Assembly (NCBI GenBank): GCA_965657505.1 | Contig: CBFHON010000001.1 | Location: forward strand, 317,837 to 381,836 | Direction: 5' to 3' | DNA length: 64,000 bases | DNA from: TMED109 sp002171375 | Lineage (GTDB): Bacteria > Pseudomonadota > Alphaproteobacteria > TMED109 | Part shown: piece by piece, positions 8,632 through 16,923 of the stretch | How positions within the stretch are numbered: the stretch's first letter is position 1 | Layout: the number at the start of each line of letters is the position of its first letter | Translations under genes and position numbers: made by a program | The notes under the pieces: model-generated | Seen by the model: the letters and a program-made list of their open reading frames with translations, nothing else | The model's database searches: none | Told to the model about the DNA's origin: nothing

Positions 8632-8664
8632 TAGCTCGCGCCTAAATTTGGCGCGAGCTATTTT
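8632..8664 (+). terminator. Rho-independent terminator after the sugar dehydrogenase
   Basis: An 11-bp perfect stem, TAGCTCGCGCC (8632-8642) with GGCGCGAGCTA (8650-8660), closes a 7-base loop and is followed by TTTT. It begins 11 bases after the dehydrogenase stop codon and is strikingly GC-rich for this genome. Confidence 0.92.
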
Positions 8665-8750
8665 AAGTTTTACTATGTTATGGCATTATATTATTAGATG
8701 CTTATAAGTTTAACTGGATAATAATTAATATAAGCTTAAGTAGAGATATA

Positions 8751-10439
8751 ATGAATAGTAAATACAAACCAGGTGAAGGTAGAAGAAAAAAGTTTGCTTT
8801 TGATAAAGGTAGACAGCTTGACCCTCTTTCTTTAGAGGAGGTTAAAAATTTATTACCTCTTAATGATATAAGAAGAGATCATTTAATTGAATATCTGCAC
8901 TTTTTACAAGATAAATTTAAATTTTTATATGCTAGACATTTAAGGGCATTAGCCAGTGTAATGAAACTCTCTATGGCAGAAGTATATGAAGTTGCTTCTT
9001 TTTACGCACATTTTACTATAGTTGATGACAAAGATGAAAAGCTTCCTGATATAACTATAAGGGTCTGTGATAGTTTAACTTGTAGTTTGTTTGGAAGTGA
9101 AAAGTTATATGATGATTTATCCAATAAATATAAAGGTAGAGTTAGAATTTTAAAAGCCCCGTGTATGGGAAAATGTGATTATGCACCTGCATTAGAGCTT
9201 GAACATAACCATGTGGATAATGCAACACTTGATAAGGTAGAAGAGGCAATTACTAATAAAGCATTTCATCCTGCTATTAGTAAGTTTATTGATTTGGATA
9301 GTTATATAAAAGGTGGCGGTTATTCATTATTTAAAAAGTTAAAGTCAAAAGAAGTAACTTATGAAGAGTTAAGTAAGGTTATATCAGAATCGAACTTAAG
9401 GGGTTTAGGTGGTGCAGGTTTTCCAGCGTCAAAAAAATGGGAGTTTGTAAGAGCTAATAAAGGCCCTAGAATGATGTGTATAAATGGAGATGAGGGTGAA
9501 GTTGGAACCTTTAAAGATAAATATTATTTAGATACTGATCCTCATAGATTTATAGAGGGTACTTTAATAGCCGCCCATGTAGTAGAAGCTGAAAAATGTT
9601 TTATCTATATGAGAGATGAATATCCTGGAATAATTAAAATATTAAGAGAACAAGTAGAAAAATTAATTGAAATAGGTCTAGTAAAAAAAGACTTTATTGA
9701 GATAAGAAGAGGGGCTGGAGCTTATATTTGTGGAGAAGAATCTGCTTTGATTGAATCTGTTGAAGGTAAAAGGGGTATACCAAGACACAGACCTCCATAT
9801 GTAGCACAAAATGGAGTCTTTGGGCTTCCAACTTTGGTACATAATGTAGAAACTGTATATTGGATTAGAGAAATTTTTGAAAAAGGTTCTAAATGGTTTT
9901 TATCATTTGGAAGAAATAATAGAACTGGTTTAAGGTCTTTTTCAGTATCGGGTTTTGTTAAAAACCCTGGAGTAAAGTTGGCACCAGCAGGTATTTCTGT
10001 ATCAGATTTAATTAATGAATATTGTGATGGCATGCTAGATGGCCATAAATTTATTGCTTATCTTCCTGGAGGTGCTTCAGGAGGAATACTTCCTGCGAGT
10101 TTGTCTAATATACCTCTAGATTTTGATACATTACAAGATTATGGTTGTTTCATTGGTTCAGCAGCTATAGTTATTATTTCTGATAAGGTCGATATTAAAG
10201 ATGTAGCTTTAAACTTAATGAAATTTTTTGAAGATGAGAGTTGCGGACAGTGCACACCATGTAGAAATGGAACAACTATGGCAGTTAAATTAATGCAAGA
10301 AAAAAAATGGGATATTAAAATACTTGAAGATGTTGGGAATGTTATGACTGATGCATCCATATGTGGGCTTGGACAAGCAGCTGCAAATCCTCTTACTTGC
10401 GTATTAAAATATTTTCCAGAACAAATAGATAGTATATAG
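8751..10439 (+). CDS. fdwB: NAD-dependent formate dehydrogenase, beta subunit (fused NuoE/NuoF type)
   Basis: This 562-residue protein passes electrons from the formate-oxidising subunit to NAD. Residues about 20-160 form a NuoE-like [2Fe-2S] domain with C106, C111, C138 and C142. Residues about 190-560 are NuoF-like: RGLGGAGF (217-224) for NADH, GDEGEVGTFKD for FMN, and a C-terminal [4Fe-4S] site with C498, C501, C504 and C538. This fusion and length match the beta subunit of Methylorubrum FDH1 (FdwB) rather than the separate FdsG and FdsB of the Fds type. It precedes the alpha subunit with overlapping stop and start. Complex I NuoEF is excluded by the partner gene. Confidence 0.92.
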   Translation: MNSKYKPGEGRRKKFAFDKGRQLDPLSLEEVKNLLPLNDIRRDHLIEYLHFLQDKFKFLYARHLRALASVMKLSMAEVYEVASFYAHFTIVDDKDEKLPDITIRVCDSLTCSLFGSEKLYDDLSNKYKGRVRILKAPCMGKCDYAPALELEHNHVDNATLDKVEEAITNKAFHPAISKFIDLDSYIKGGGYSLFKKLKSKEVTYEELSKVISESNLRGLGGAGFPASKKWEFVRANKGPRMMCINGDEGEVGTFKDKYYLDTDPHRFIEGTLIAAHVVEAEKCFIYMRDEYPGIIKILREQVEKLIEIGLVKKDFIEIRRGAGAYICGEESALIESVEGKRGIPRHRPPYVAQNGVFGLPTLVHNVETVYWIREIFEKGSKWFLSFGRNNRTGLRSFSVSGFVKNPGVKLAPAGISVSDLINEYCDGMLDGHKFIAYLPGGASGGILPASLSNIPLDFDTLQDYGCFIGSAAIVIISDKVDIKDVALNLMKFFEDESCGQCTPCRNGTTMAVKLMQEKKWDIKILEDVGNVMTDASICGLGQAAANPLTCVLKYFPEQIDSI

Positions 10440-13216
10440 TGAGTAGTATGAGCAAAGATAAAATTAAATTTTATATAAATGGAAATGAAGTAGAGGCTAG
10501 TAGTAGTGAAACTATATGGGAAGTCTCTAAACGTGAGAATATAGATATTCCACATTTATGTCATGCTGACGAGCCTGGTTATAGGTCAGATGGAAACTGT
10601 AGAGCATGTATGGTTGAAATAGAAGGTGAAAGAGTTCTGGCTGCATCTTGTATAAGAAAACCTTCTGAAGGAATGAAAATTAATACAGATTCTTTAAGAT
10701 CTGTTTCTGCAAGAAAATCAGTATTTGAGCTTCTTTCAGCTGACCAACCGTGTAGAGAAAACCACCCAGATCCAGAATCAAAGTTTTGGAATTGGGTAGA
10801 TAGAATGGATATAAATACTAGTCAGTATCCTAAAATTAAAAATGTAGAAAGAGATATTACTCATAAAGCTATGCATGTAAACCTAGACGCATGTATTAAT
10901 TGCAACTTATGCGTAAGAGCGTGCAGAGAAGTTCAGGTTAATGATGTAATAGGCATGTCTTATAGAGGTCATAAATCAAAGATTACTTTTGATTTTGATG
11001 ATGGTATGGGAGATTCAAGCTGTGTTGCCTGCGGAGAATGTGTTCAGGTTTGTCCAACAGGAGCTTTAATAGAAAAGTCACTAGTAAATGAAGATGGAAA
11101 AAGAGTCAATTATAGTGATAAAAGTGTAGATTCATTGTGTCCATTCTGTGGCGTTGGTTGTCAGACTGAAGTGCATGTTAAAGATAATAAAATATTACAT
11201 GTTGATGGAAGAAATGGACCAGCAAATAATCAAAGATTATGCGTCAAGGGTCGTTTTGGGTTTGATTATGTTCATAATGATAACAGATTATTAAAACCGT
11301 TAATTAGACGAGACGATGCTCCTAAAGATAGGTATATTCTTGAAAAGAAAGATAGAAAAATTGAAGATTATTTTAGAGAAGCTTCATGGGATGAGGCTAT
11401 AGAGTTTTCTGCTAAAGGGTTTAAAAAAATATTAAATGATAATGGTTCATCTGCTTTATGTGGTTTTGGGTCTGCAAAAGGTTCTAATGAAGAAGCTTAT
11501 TTATTTCAAAAATTAATAAGGACTGCTTTTGCTACTAATAATGTAGATCATTGTACCAGATTATGTCATGCATCTTCTGTAGCAGCTTTACTCGAATGTG
11601 TTGGGTCAGGTGCAGTTTCAGCTCCATTTACAGCTACAGAAGATTCAGATTGTGCTATCGTAATAGGTGCTAGGCCAACTACTAATCATCCAGTTGCTGC
11701 AACCTATATAAAGCAGGCTGCCAAAAAAGGTACTAAAGTTATTATTATGGATCCAAGAAAGAACGATATGTCTCGTCATGCTTGGGAGCATTTAGAATTT
11801 AAACCGGGTATGGATGTAGCAATGCTTAATGCTTTAATTTATACAATTATTGAAGAAGAACTTTATGATAAGCAATATGTTCAATCTATGACAAATGGCT
11901 TTGAAGATTTAAAAAAGTCTATTGAAGGCTTTTCTCCTGAAGATATGTCTAAAAAATGTGGCATAGATGCTTCAACTTTAAGAAAAGTTGCTAGAGTTTA
12001 TGCTAACTCTGAAAAATCAATAATTTTTTGGGGAATGGGTATTTCGCAGCATGTACACGGAACAGACAATGCTAGATGTTTAATAACTCTATCATTAATT
12101 ACTGGTCAAATTGGTCGACCTGGAACAGGTCTTCATCCTTTAAGGGGTCAGAATAATGTTCAAGGTGCCTCTGATGCCGGCTTAATCCCTATGATGTATC
12201 CAGATTATAATTCTGTAGAAAATGAAGAAATTTTTACGAAAATGGAGACATTTTGGGGGCAAACATTAGATAAGAAAAAAGGTTTAACGGTAGTAGAAAT
12301 TCTTGATGAAGTAATTAACAATAATATAAAAGGTATGTACGTAATGGGAGAAAATCCTGCTATGTCAGACCCTGATCAAAATCACACCTTAGATGGATTG
12401 GTTAAATTAGAGCATATGGTTGTTCAGGACATATTTATGACTGAAACTGCCTGGTTTGCAGACATCATATTACCTGCTTCTGCTGCTGCAGAAAAAAATG
12501 GTACTTTTACAAATACTAATAGGCAAGTTCAAATGGGAAGGAAAGCAATAAAAACTCCTGGTGAAGCTAGAGAAGATTGGAAAATTATTATTGATATTGC
12601 AAATGCTTTAGATATGAATTGGAAATATGATGATGTCTCTGATGTATTTAGAGAAATGTCTATGATTATGCCATCCTTAAATAACATTTCATGGGAGAGA
12701 TTAGAGAAAGAGCATAGTGTTACTTATCCATGTGATGATGTAAATAGTCCTGGTAATGAAATTATATTTGTCGATGGTTATCCTACAGAAGACACAAGAG
12801 GAAAAATTGTTCCTGCACAGCTGGTTTCTCCTGCTGAAATACCTGATGAGAAATACCCATTAGTATTAACTACAGGAAGATTATTAGAACATTGGCACAC
12901 AGGAGCTATGACTAGAACTTCAGAGATTTTAGACGGTCTAGAACCTAACGCAATTTTATGCATGAATGCTGTAGATATGCAAAAAATGAAGATAGAACCT
13001 GGTCAAAATGTAAAAGTTTCTACTAGAAGGGGCGATATATCTTTAGCAGTAAGACAGGATTGGCAGTTACCTGAAGGAATGATATTTATGCCTTTTTGTT
13101 TTAATGAAGCTGCCGCAAATATTTTAACAAACCCGCAATTAGACCCTTTTGGTAAAATACCTGAATTTAAGTTTTGTGCAGCTAAGGTAGATAAAATTGA
13201 AATCGCAGCTGAATAA
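10439..13216 (+). CDS. fdwA: Formate dehydrogenase, catalytic alpha subunit (Mo/W-bisPGD)
   Basis: A 925-residue cytoplasmic formate dehydrogenase subunit. In order: a [2Fe-2S] domain (C41, C54, C57, C71), a His/Cys-type cluster region near C105, two [4Fe-4S] sites (CINCNLC at 152-158 and CVACGEC at 195-201), then the molybdopterin domain with its own cluster (CPFCGVGC at 234-241, C268). The metal ligand is Cys376 in the RLCHASS segment, encoded by TGT, so no selenocysteine is used. Size and architecture match FDH1 (FdwA); whether Mo or W is bound cannot be read from sequence. The GTG at 10439 overlaps the preceding stop; ATG at 10448 is an equally possible start. Confidence 0.95.
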   Translation: MSSMSKDKIKFYINGNEVEASSSETIWEVSKRENIDIPHLCHADEPGYRSDGNCRACMVEIEGERVLAASCIRKPSEGMKINTDSLRSVSARKSVFELLSADQPCRENHPDPESKFWNWVDRMDINTSQYPKIKNVERDITHKAMHVNLDACINCNLCVRACREVQVNDVIGMSYRGHKSKITFDFDDGMGDSSCVACGECVQVCPTGALIEKSLVNEDGKRVNYSDKSVDSLCPFCGVGCQTEVHVKDNKILHVDGRNGPANNQRLCVKGRFGFDYVHNDNRLLKPLIRRDDAPKDRYILEKKDRKIEDYFREASWDEAIEFSAKGFKKILNDNGSSALCGFGSAKGSNEEAYLFQKLIRTAFATNNVDHCTRLCHASSVAALLECVGSGAVSAPFTATEDSDCAIVIGARPTTNHPVAATYIKQAAKKGTKVIIMDPRKNDMSRHAWEHLEFKPGMDVAMLNALIYTIIEEELYDKQYVQSMTNGFEDLKKSIEGFSPEDMSKKCGIDASTLRKVARVYANSEKSIIFWGMGISQHVHGTDNARCLITLSLITGQIGRPGTGLHPLRGQNNVQGASDAGLIPMMYPDYNSVENEEIFTKMETFWGQTLDKKKGLTVVEILDEVINNNIKGMYVMGENPAMSDPDQNHTLDGLVKLEHMVVQDIFMTETAWFADIILPASAAAEKNGTFTNTNRQVQMGRKAIKTPGEAREDWKIIIDIANALDMNWKYDDVSDVFREMSMIMPSLNNISWERLEKEHSVTYPCDDVNSPGNEIIFVDGYPTEDTRGKIVPAQLVSPAEIPDEKYPLVLTTGRLLEHWHTGAMTRTSEILDGLEPNAILCMNAVDMQKMKIEPGQNVKVSTRRGDISLAVRQDWQLPEGMIFMPFCFNEAAANILTNPQLDPFGKIPEFKFCAAKVDKIEIAAE

Positions 13217-13305
13217 ATATTTATTACATATAGCGTTTGCAATTTTTTTTGGCTCAGCTATGGTTTAGTTTAGAATTTTTAGAGTTTTCAAGGGGGAGAT
13301 AATTA

Positions 13306-15039
13306 ATGTCAGGAATGTTTTCATTTTTAATGAAAGATAAGATAGTTGCACCAAAAGGCTATAATAGGTGGAGAATACCTCCTGCCTCTATAGCTATTCA
13401 TTTATGTATAGGTTCTGTATATGCGTGGAGTATTTTTAACCCAGCCTTAATTAAAGAATTAGGAGTTGTAACTAGTGCTGCTGATGATTGGACGCTTAGT
13501 AGTGTTATTTGGATTTTTTCTGTAGCAATTGTCTGCTTGGGTCTTGCAGCAGCTATAGCTGGTAAATGGTTAGAGGATGTAGGGCCAAGATGTGTAGGAG
13601 TGACAGCTGCTTGTTTATGGGGTGGAGGTTTTATAGTAGGTAGTATAGGGATTATGACACATCAACTCTGGTTGATATATTTAGGATATGGAGTATTGGG
13701 TGGTTGCGGACTTGGTTTAGGATATGTTTCTCCTGTTTCTACGCTTATTAGATGGTTCCCTGACAGAAGAGGTATGGCAACAGGTATGGCCATTATGGGT
13801 TTTGGAGGTGGAGCTATGATTGGAGCACCACTTAAAAAGTTTCTTCTTGATTATTATGCTAAAGCACCAGAATATTTAGGTTTAGAATCGGCCGTTACAC
13901 TAATTACAGAAGGTGGCAGAAGATTTGCAGAAGTAGCTGGTGAAAAAGTTGAAGTAGTTGTTGCATCAGCTTCTGAAGCTGCTCAAATGGCAATTCCAGG
14001 TGATGCTGGAGTATATGTGGTTGGTACAGGTGATACTGGTGCCGGAGGAGCATTTTTAACTTTAGGAATAGTCTACTTCATTATTATGATTATTGCTGCA
14101 TTCCAATACAGAGTGCCTGCAGAAGGTTGGTTACCAGAAGGTTATAAACCTCCTTCAAAAGATGAATCTGCATCTAAAATGAAAACTCTCAATAATGTTC
14201 ATATTAATCAAGCTATTAAGACACCTCAATTTTACCAACTATGGATCGTATTATGTTTTAATGTTTCTGCTGGTATTGGGGTTATAGGAGTTGCTAAAAC
14301 AATGATGTCAGAAATATTTGGTTCAGCTCCTGCTGGAAGTGAAATGGCTACTATGGTTACTGCTGGTTTTGCTGGAACTTACGTATTAATGATTAGCGTC
14401 TTTAATATGTGTGGAAGAATTATATGGGCATCTTTATCTGACTTTATAGGTAGGAAGAATACTTATCACTGCTTCTTTGTAATAGGAACATTGTTGTATT
14501 TATCTATTCCCTTTACAGCAAATGCAGTAAGTGTTGATCCTAAAATAATGTACTTAGTAATGTTTTATGCAGCAACAATGATCATATTTACTATGTATGG
14601 CGGAGGCTTTGCTACTATCCCTGCTTATCTTGCTGATATGTTTGGAACTATGCATGTAGGAGGTATTCACGGCAGATTGTTGACTGCATGGAGTACCGCT
14701 GGTGTAATAGGGCCAGTTGCTATTGCTGAGCTAAGAAAATTATCCGTGACAAATTCTTTAGATAAATTAGTTGCAACAATAGATCCTTCAGCATTTTTAG
14801 AAAAGTTTGGTGCGCCTATAGAAAAGGTAGATGAGTTAGTTAAAGCAAAAACAGTAACAATTTCAAAATTAATGGAGATTGCTCCTGCAGGAACTGTTGA
14901 CCCAACTCCAAGTTTGTATAATACCACTATGTACGCTATGGCATGCTTATTAATAATTGCATTTTTCTCTAATTTATTAATAAAACCAGTTAACAAGAAG
15001 CATTTTGTAGAGAATACGCATCCAGGCTTTAAGGCATAG
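13306..15039 (+). CDS. OFA-family major facilitator (oxalate/formate antiporter-like)
   Basis: A 577-residue inner-membrane carrier with about 12 hydrophobic segments. The start region NRWRIPPASIAIHLCIGSVYAWSIFNP and the GYGVLGGCGLGLGYVSPVSTL stretch are characteristic of the OFA family that includes OxlT. It is longer than OxlT because of a hydrophilic insertion at about residues 185-250 and another near 485-540. A strong GGGGGAG site precedes the ATG. Its place between the formate dehydrogenase and fdhD suggests it moves formate, oxalate or another small carboxylate; the exact substrate is not visible in the sequence. Confidence 0.87.
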   Translation: MSGMFSFLMKDKIVAPKGYNRWRIPPASIAIHLCIGSVYAWSIFNPALIKELGVVTSAADDWTLSSVIWIFSVAIVCLGLAAAIAGKWLEDVGPRCVGVTAACLWGGGFIVGSIGIMTHQLWLIYLGYGVLGGCGLGLGYVSPVSTLIRWFPDRRGMATGMAIMGFGGGAMIGAPLKKFLLDYYAKAPEYLGLESAVTLITEGGRRFAEVAGEKVEVVVASASEAAQMAIPGDAGVYVVGTGDTGAGGAFLTLGIVYFIIMIIAAFQYRVPAEGWLPEGYKPPSKDESASKMKTLNNVHINQAIKTPQFYQLWIVLCFNVSAGIGVIGVAKTMMSEIFGSAPAGSEMATMVTAGFAGTYVLMISVFNMCGRIIWASLSDFIGRKNTYHCFFVIGTLLYLSIPFTANAVSVDPKIMYLVMFYAATMIIFTMYGGGFATIPAYLADMFGTMHVGGIHGRLLTAWSTAGVIGPVAIAELRKLSVTNSLDKLVATIDPSAFLEKFGAPIEKVDELVKAKTVTISKLMEIAPAGTVDPTPSLYNTTMYAMACLLIIAFFSNLLIKPVNKKHFVENTHPGFKA

Positions 15040-15052
15040 TGTAAATAGGACT

Positions 15053-15082
15053 AGAAGCCTATTATTTAAATAATAGGCTTCT
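15053..15082. terminator. 30-base perfect palindrome between the OFA carrier and fdhD
   Basis: The sequence AGAAGCCTATTATTT and its exact reverse complement abut, giving a hairpin of up to 15 bp. It begins 13 bases after the carrier's stop and ends 8 bases before the fdhD ATG at 15091. No U-run follows, so it may be a weak terminator, an mRNA 3'-end stabiliser, or a structure limiting fdhD translation. Confidence 0.6.
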
Positions 15083-15090
15083 CTTACAGA

Positions 15091-15903
15091 ATGAATAAAA
15101 ATTTATCTATTAAACCTGACATTAATGATCAAAGGTTAATGAAGAAAGTTAATGGTAAGGATCATTTAGGAAATGCCTTTACACAAAATGTTGTAATGGA
15201 GAGGCCTCTAACAATTTATCTAAATAGGCAGGAAGTAGTTACTAGTATGACGGTTGGCGACCACCCTGAATGGATGGCTGTAGGTTTTTTAGTTAATCAA
15301 GGTATGCTTAGTAAAAATGATAAAATAACTTCAATAGATTTAGATTGGGAAGCTGAAGTAATTGTGGTTAGAACTGAGAAAGAAACTAATTATGAAGAAA
15401 AAATGCAAAAAAAAATTAGGACATCAGGTTGCGCAGTTGGGACTATGTTTTCTGATGTAATTGATTTATTTGAGAGTGTTAAATTAAATAATAATTCCAA
15501 ATTTCATACATCATGGCTTACCTCTTTACTTAAAGAAATAAATACACAGCCATCATTATATTTAGAAGCAGGTGCAATACATTCATGTGTCCTATGTAAA
15601 GATAATAAACCTTTAATATATATTGAAGATGTTGGTAGGCATAACGCACTAGATAAAATTGCTGGATGGCTTTGGTTTAATAAAATTGCTACAGAAGATT
15701 TACTTTTATACACTACTGGTCGTTTAACTAGCGAAATGGTGATAAAAACTGTACAAATGCATATTCCTATTTTAATTTCGCGTTCTGGCTTTACGGCAGC
15801 TGGAGTAGATTTAGCTAGGAAAGCTAATCTTACTCTAATAGGAAGAGCTAAGGGCAAAAGATTTATTGCATTATCTGGTTTAGAGAGAATTATTTATGAT
15901 TAA
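15091..15903 (+). CDS. fdhD: FdhD, sulfurtransferase for formate dehydrogenase maturation
   Basis: FdhD transfers sulfur to the bis-PGD cofactor, an essential step for formate dehydrogenase activity. The 270-residue protein shows ERPLTIYLN, a cysteine loop TSGCAVGTMF, and the C-terminal blocks EDVGRHNALDKIAGW, TTGRLTSEMV and SRSGFTAAGVDLA. Where Escherichia coli FdhD has a CxxC pair, this protein has only the first cysteine (C114; residue 117 is Gly), a variation known in related proteins. No ribosome-binding site is clear before the ATG at 15091, and the internal ATG at 15139 (residue 17), preceded by AAAGG, is a possible alternative. mobA follows 25 bases downstream. Confidence 0.93.
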   Translation: MNKNLSIKPDINDQRLMKKVNGKDHLGNAFTQNVVMERPLTIYLNRQEVVTSMTVGDHPEWMAVGFLVNQGMLSKNDKITSIDLDWEAEVIVVRTEKETNYEEKMQKKIRTSGCAVGTMFSDVIDLFESVKLNNNSKFHTSWLTSLLKEINTQPSLYLEAGAIHSCVLCKDNKPLIYIEDVGRHNALDKIAGWLWFNKIATEDLLLYTTGRLTSEMVIKTVQMHIPILISRSGFTAAGVDLARKANLTLIGRAKGKRFIALSGLERIIYD

Positions 15904-15928
15904 TATTTATTTTATGTTTGCTTTATAG

Positions 15929-16531
15929 ATGTTTCCTGGTGTTATATTAGCAGGAGGAAGTGCAAGAAGATTAGGAGGTAAGGGTAAAGCATTTATAAAT
16001 ATTTCAGGCGTTTCTTTAATTGACTTAGTTTTGCGTAAAATTGAAACTCAAGTAGACAGAGTAGCCATAAATACAAGAGATAAAAATAGTTTTTCTCAAT
16101 ATAACTACCCTATTATAGAGGATTTAATTACAGAGGAGGGAGGCTCAGGACCATTAGCAGGTATTTCATCTGCAATAAAATGGGCAAAAAAATCTATTAA
16201 TCCAGTTTCACATGTTATAACTGTACCAGTAGATACTCCTCTATTGCCCATAGATTTAGTGCACAGAATGTCCTTAGAATTAAAAATAAAAAAATCTGAT
16301 ATAATCTTTGCTTCTTCTAATAATAATATTTATCCAGTTGTTAGTATGTGGTCACTCTCTTTAGATAATCACTTAGATAAAGCTTTAAGTAATGGTGTAA
16401 GAAAAATAGATGCATTTACTTCTTCTTATAATGTTTCTACAGTAGATTGGAGTTTTAATGATGTAGATCCATTCTTTAATATAAATAATCCGGAAGATAT
16501 TACGTTAGCTGAAAAATATATTAAATGTTGA
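15929..16531 (+). CDS. mobA: Molybdenum cofactor guanylyltransferase MobA
   Basis: MobA attaches GMP from GTP to molybdopterin to form MGD. The 200-residue nucleotidyltransferase begins GVILAGGSARRLGGKGKAF, the standard GTP-binding loop with its lysine, and carries GSGPLAGISSAI and VPVDTPLLP, the metal-binding DxP segment. Length is typical. It is the last gene of the formate/Mo island and completes MGD synthesis with MobB and MoeA encoded 9 kb away. The tRNA-Leu promoter overlaps its stop codon. Confidence 0.95.
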   Translation: MFPGVILAGGSARRLGGKGKAFINISGVSLIDLVLRKIETQVDRVAINTRDKNSFSQYNYPIIEDLITEEGGSGPLAGISSAIKWAKKSINPVSHVITVPVDTPLLPIDLVHRMSLELKIKKSDIIFASSNNNIYPVVSMWSLSLDNHLDKALSNGVRKIDAFTSSYNVSTVDWSFNDVDPFFNINNPEDITLAEKYIKC

Positions 16532-16555
16532 CGGTTGTGATTTCTTTGGTATTTT
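16528..16555 (+). promoter_or_regulatory. Probable promoter of tRNA-Leu
   Basis: TTGACG (16528-16533) and TATTTT (16550-16555) are separated by 16 bases and lie just upstream of the tRNA 5' end at 16565. The -35 box overlaps the mobA stop codon. The -10 match is imperfect. Confidence 0.6.
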
Positions 16556-16564
16556 TTAGACATA

Positions 16565-16651
16565 GCGGCCATGGCGGAACTGGTAGACGCGCAACGTTGA
16601 GGTCGTTGTGAGAGAGATCTCGTGGAGGTTCAAGTCCTCTTGGCCGCACCA
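16565..16651 (+). tRNA. tRNA-Leu (anticodon GAG)
   Basis: A class II tRNA with acceptor strands GCGGCCA and TGGCCGC, anticodon stem CAACG/CGTTG enclosing TTGAGGT (anticodon GAG), a long variable arm, the T-arm segment GGTTCAAGTCC, discriminator A and an encoded CCA. It reads CUC and CUU leucine codons. Promoter boxes lie directly upstream. Confidence 0.97.
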
Positions 16652-16664
16652 CTAAAAATTAATT

Positions 16665-16850
16665 TTAGCTCCATAAATTATAACAAGCGCAAATTTCTTT
16701 TTTGTTATTTATTATGCAAATATATTTTTTATTTTTGTATTCCAATAAATATTTATTTTTTTCTATTATTAATAATATTTTTCCATTTTTAGTTATTTCT
16801 TTTGTATCTTTATGTATAAATGGTAAATTGTTTTGGTTTTTATGTTTCAT
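16665..16850 (-). CDS. Possible small basic protein of unknown function
   Basis: The 272 bases between tRNA-Leu and the methyltransferase hold two opposed open frames of about 60 codons. The minus-strand one encodes 61 residues, lysine-rich, with a KYLLEYKNKKYICIINNK stretch that looks like a short beta-hairpin and faintly recalls HemP-type haem-uptake proteins; that resemblance is too weak to name it. The plus-strand frame (16702-16884) is a run of hydrophobic residues, as chance frames in AT-rich DNA often are. No clear ribosome-binding site supports either. The gap may contain no gene. Confidence 0.25.
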   Translation of the reverse strand: MKHKNQNNLPFIHKDTKEITKNGKILLIIEKNKYLLEYKNKKYICIINNKKEICACYNLWS

Positions 16851-16923
16851 AGATTTTATCTTTCTTTTTGGAATAACATTTTAACATAAGAACAAAAAGA
16901 GAACAAATAGATTTAGGTGTAAA

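Noticed and set aside
8700..8735. GCTTATA...TATAAGC inverted repeat upstream of fdwB
   Set aside because: Seven bases of AT-rich sequence with a 22-base gap are expected often by chance in this genome.
10139..10555. 138-codon minus-strand frame across the fdwB/fdwA junction
   Set aside because: It is antisense to two conserved genes and resembles no protein; such frames arise by chance here.
11564..11566. Possible selenocysteine codon at the formate dehydrogenase active site
   Set aside because: The codon is TGT (Cys376), and no in-frame TGA occurs, so recoding is not needed.
8751..13216. Reading fdwBA as part of complex I (nuoEFG)
   Set aside because: No other nuo genes are present, and the catalytic subunit has the complete formate dehydrogenase active site with FdhD, MobA and an OFA carrier alongside.
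16652..16668. CTAAAA...TTTTAG hairpin just after tRNA-Leu
   Set aside because: Only six weak A-T/C-G pairs; could aid termination but is not distinguishable from background.
16702..16884. 60-codon hydrophobic plus-strand frame after tRNA-Leu
   Set aside because: Almost entirely Phe/Ile/Leu as expected from T-rich DNA, with no ribosome-binding site; overlaps a slightly better minus-strand candidate.
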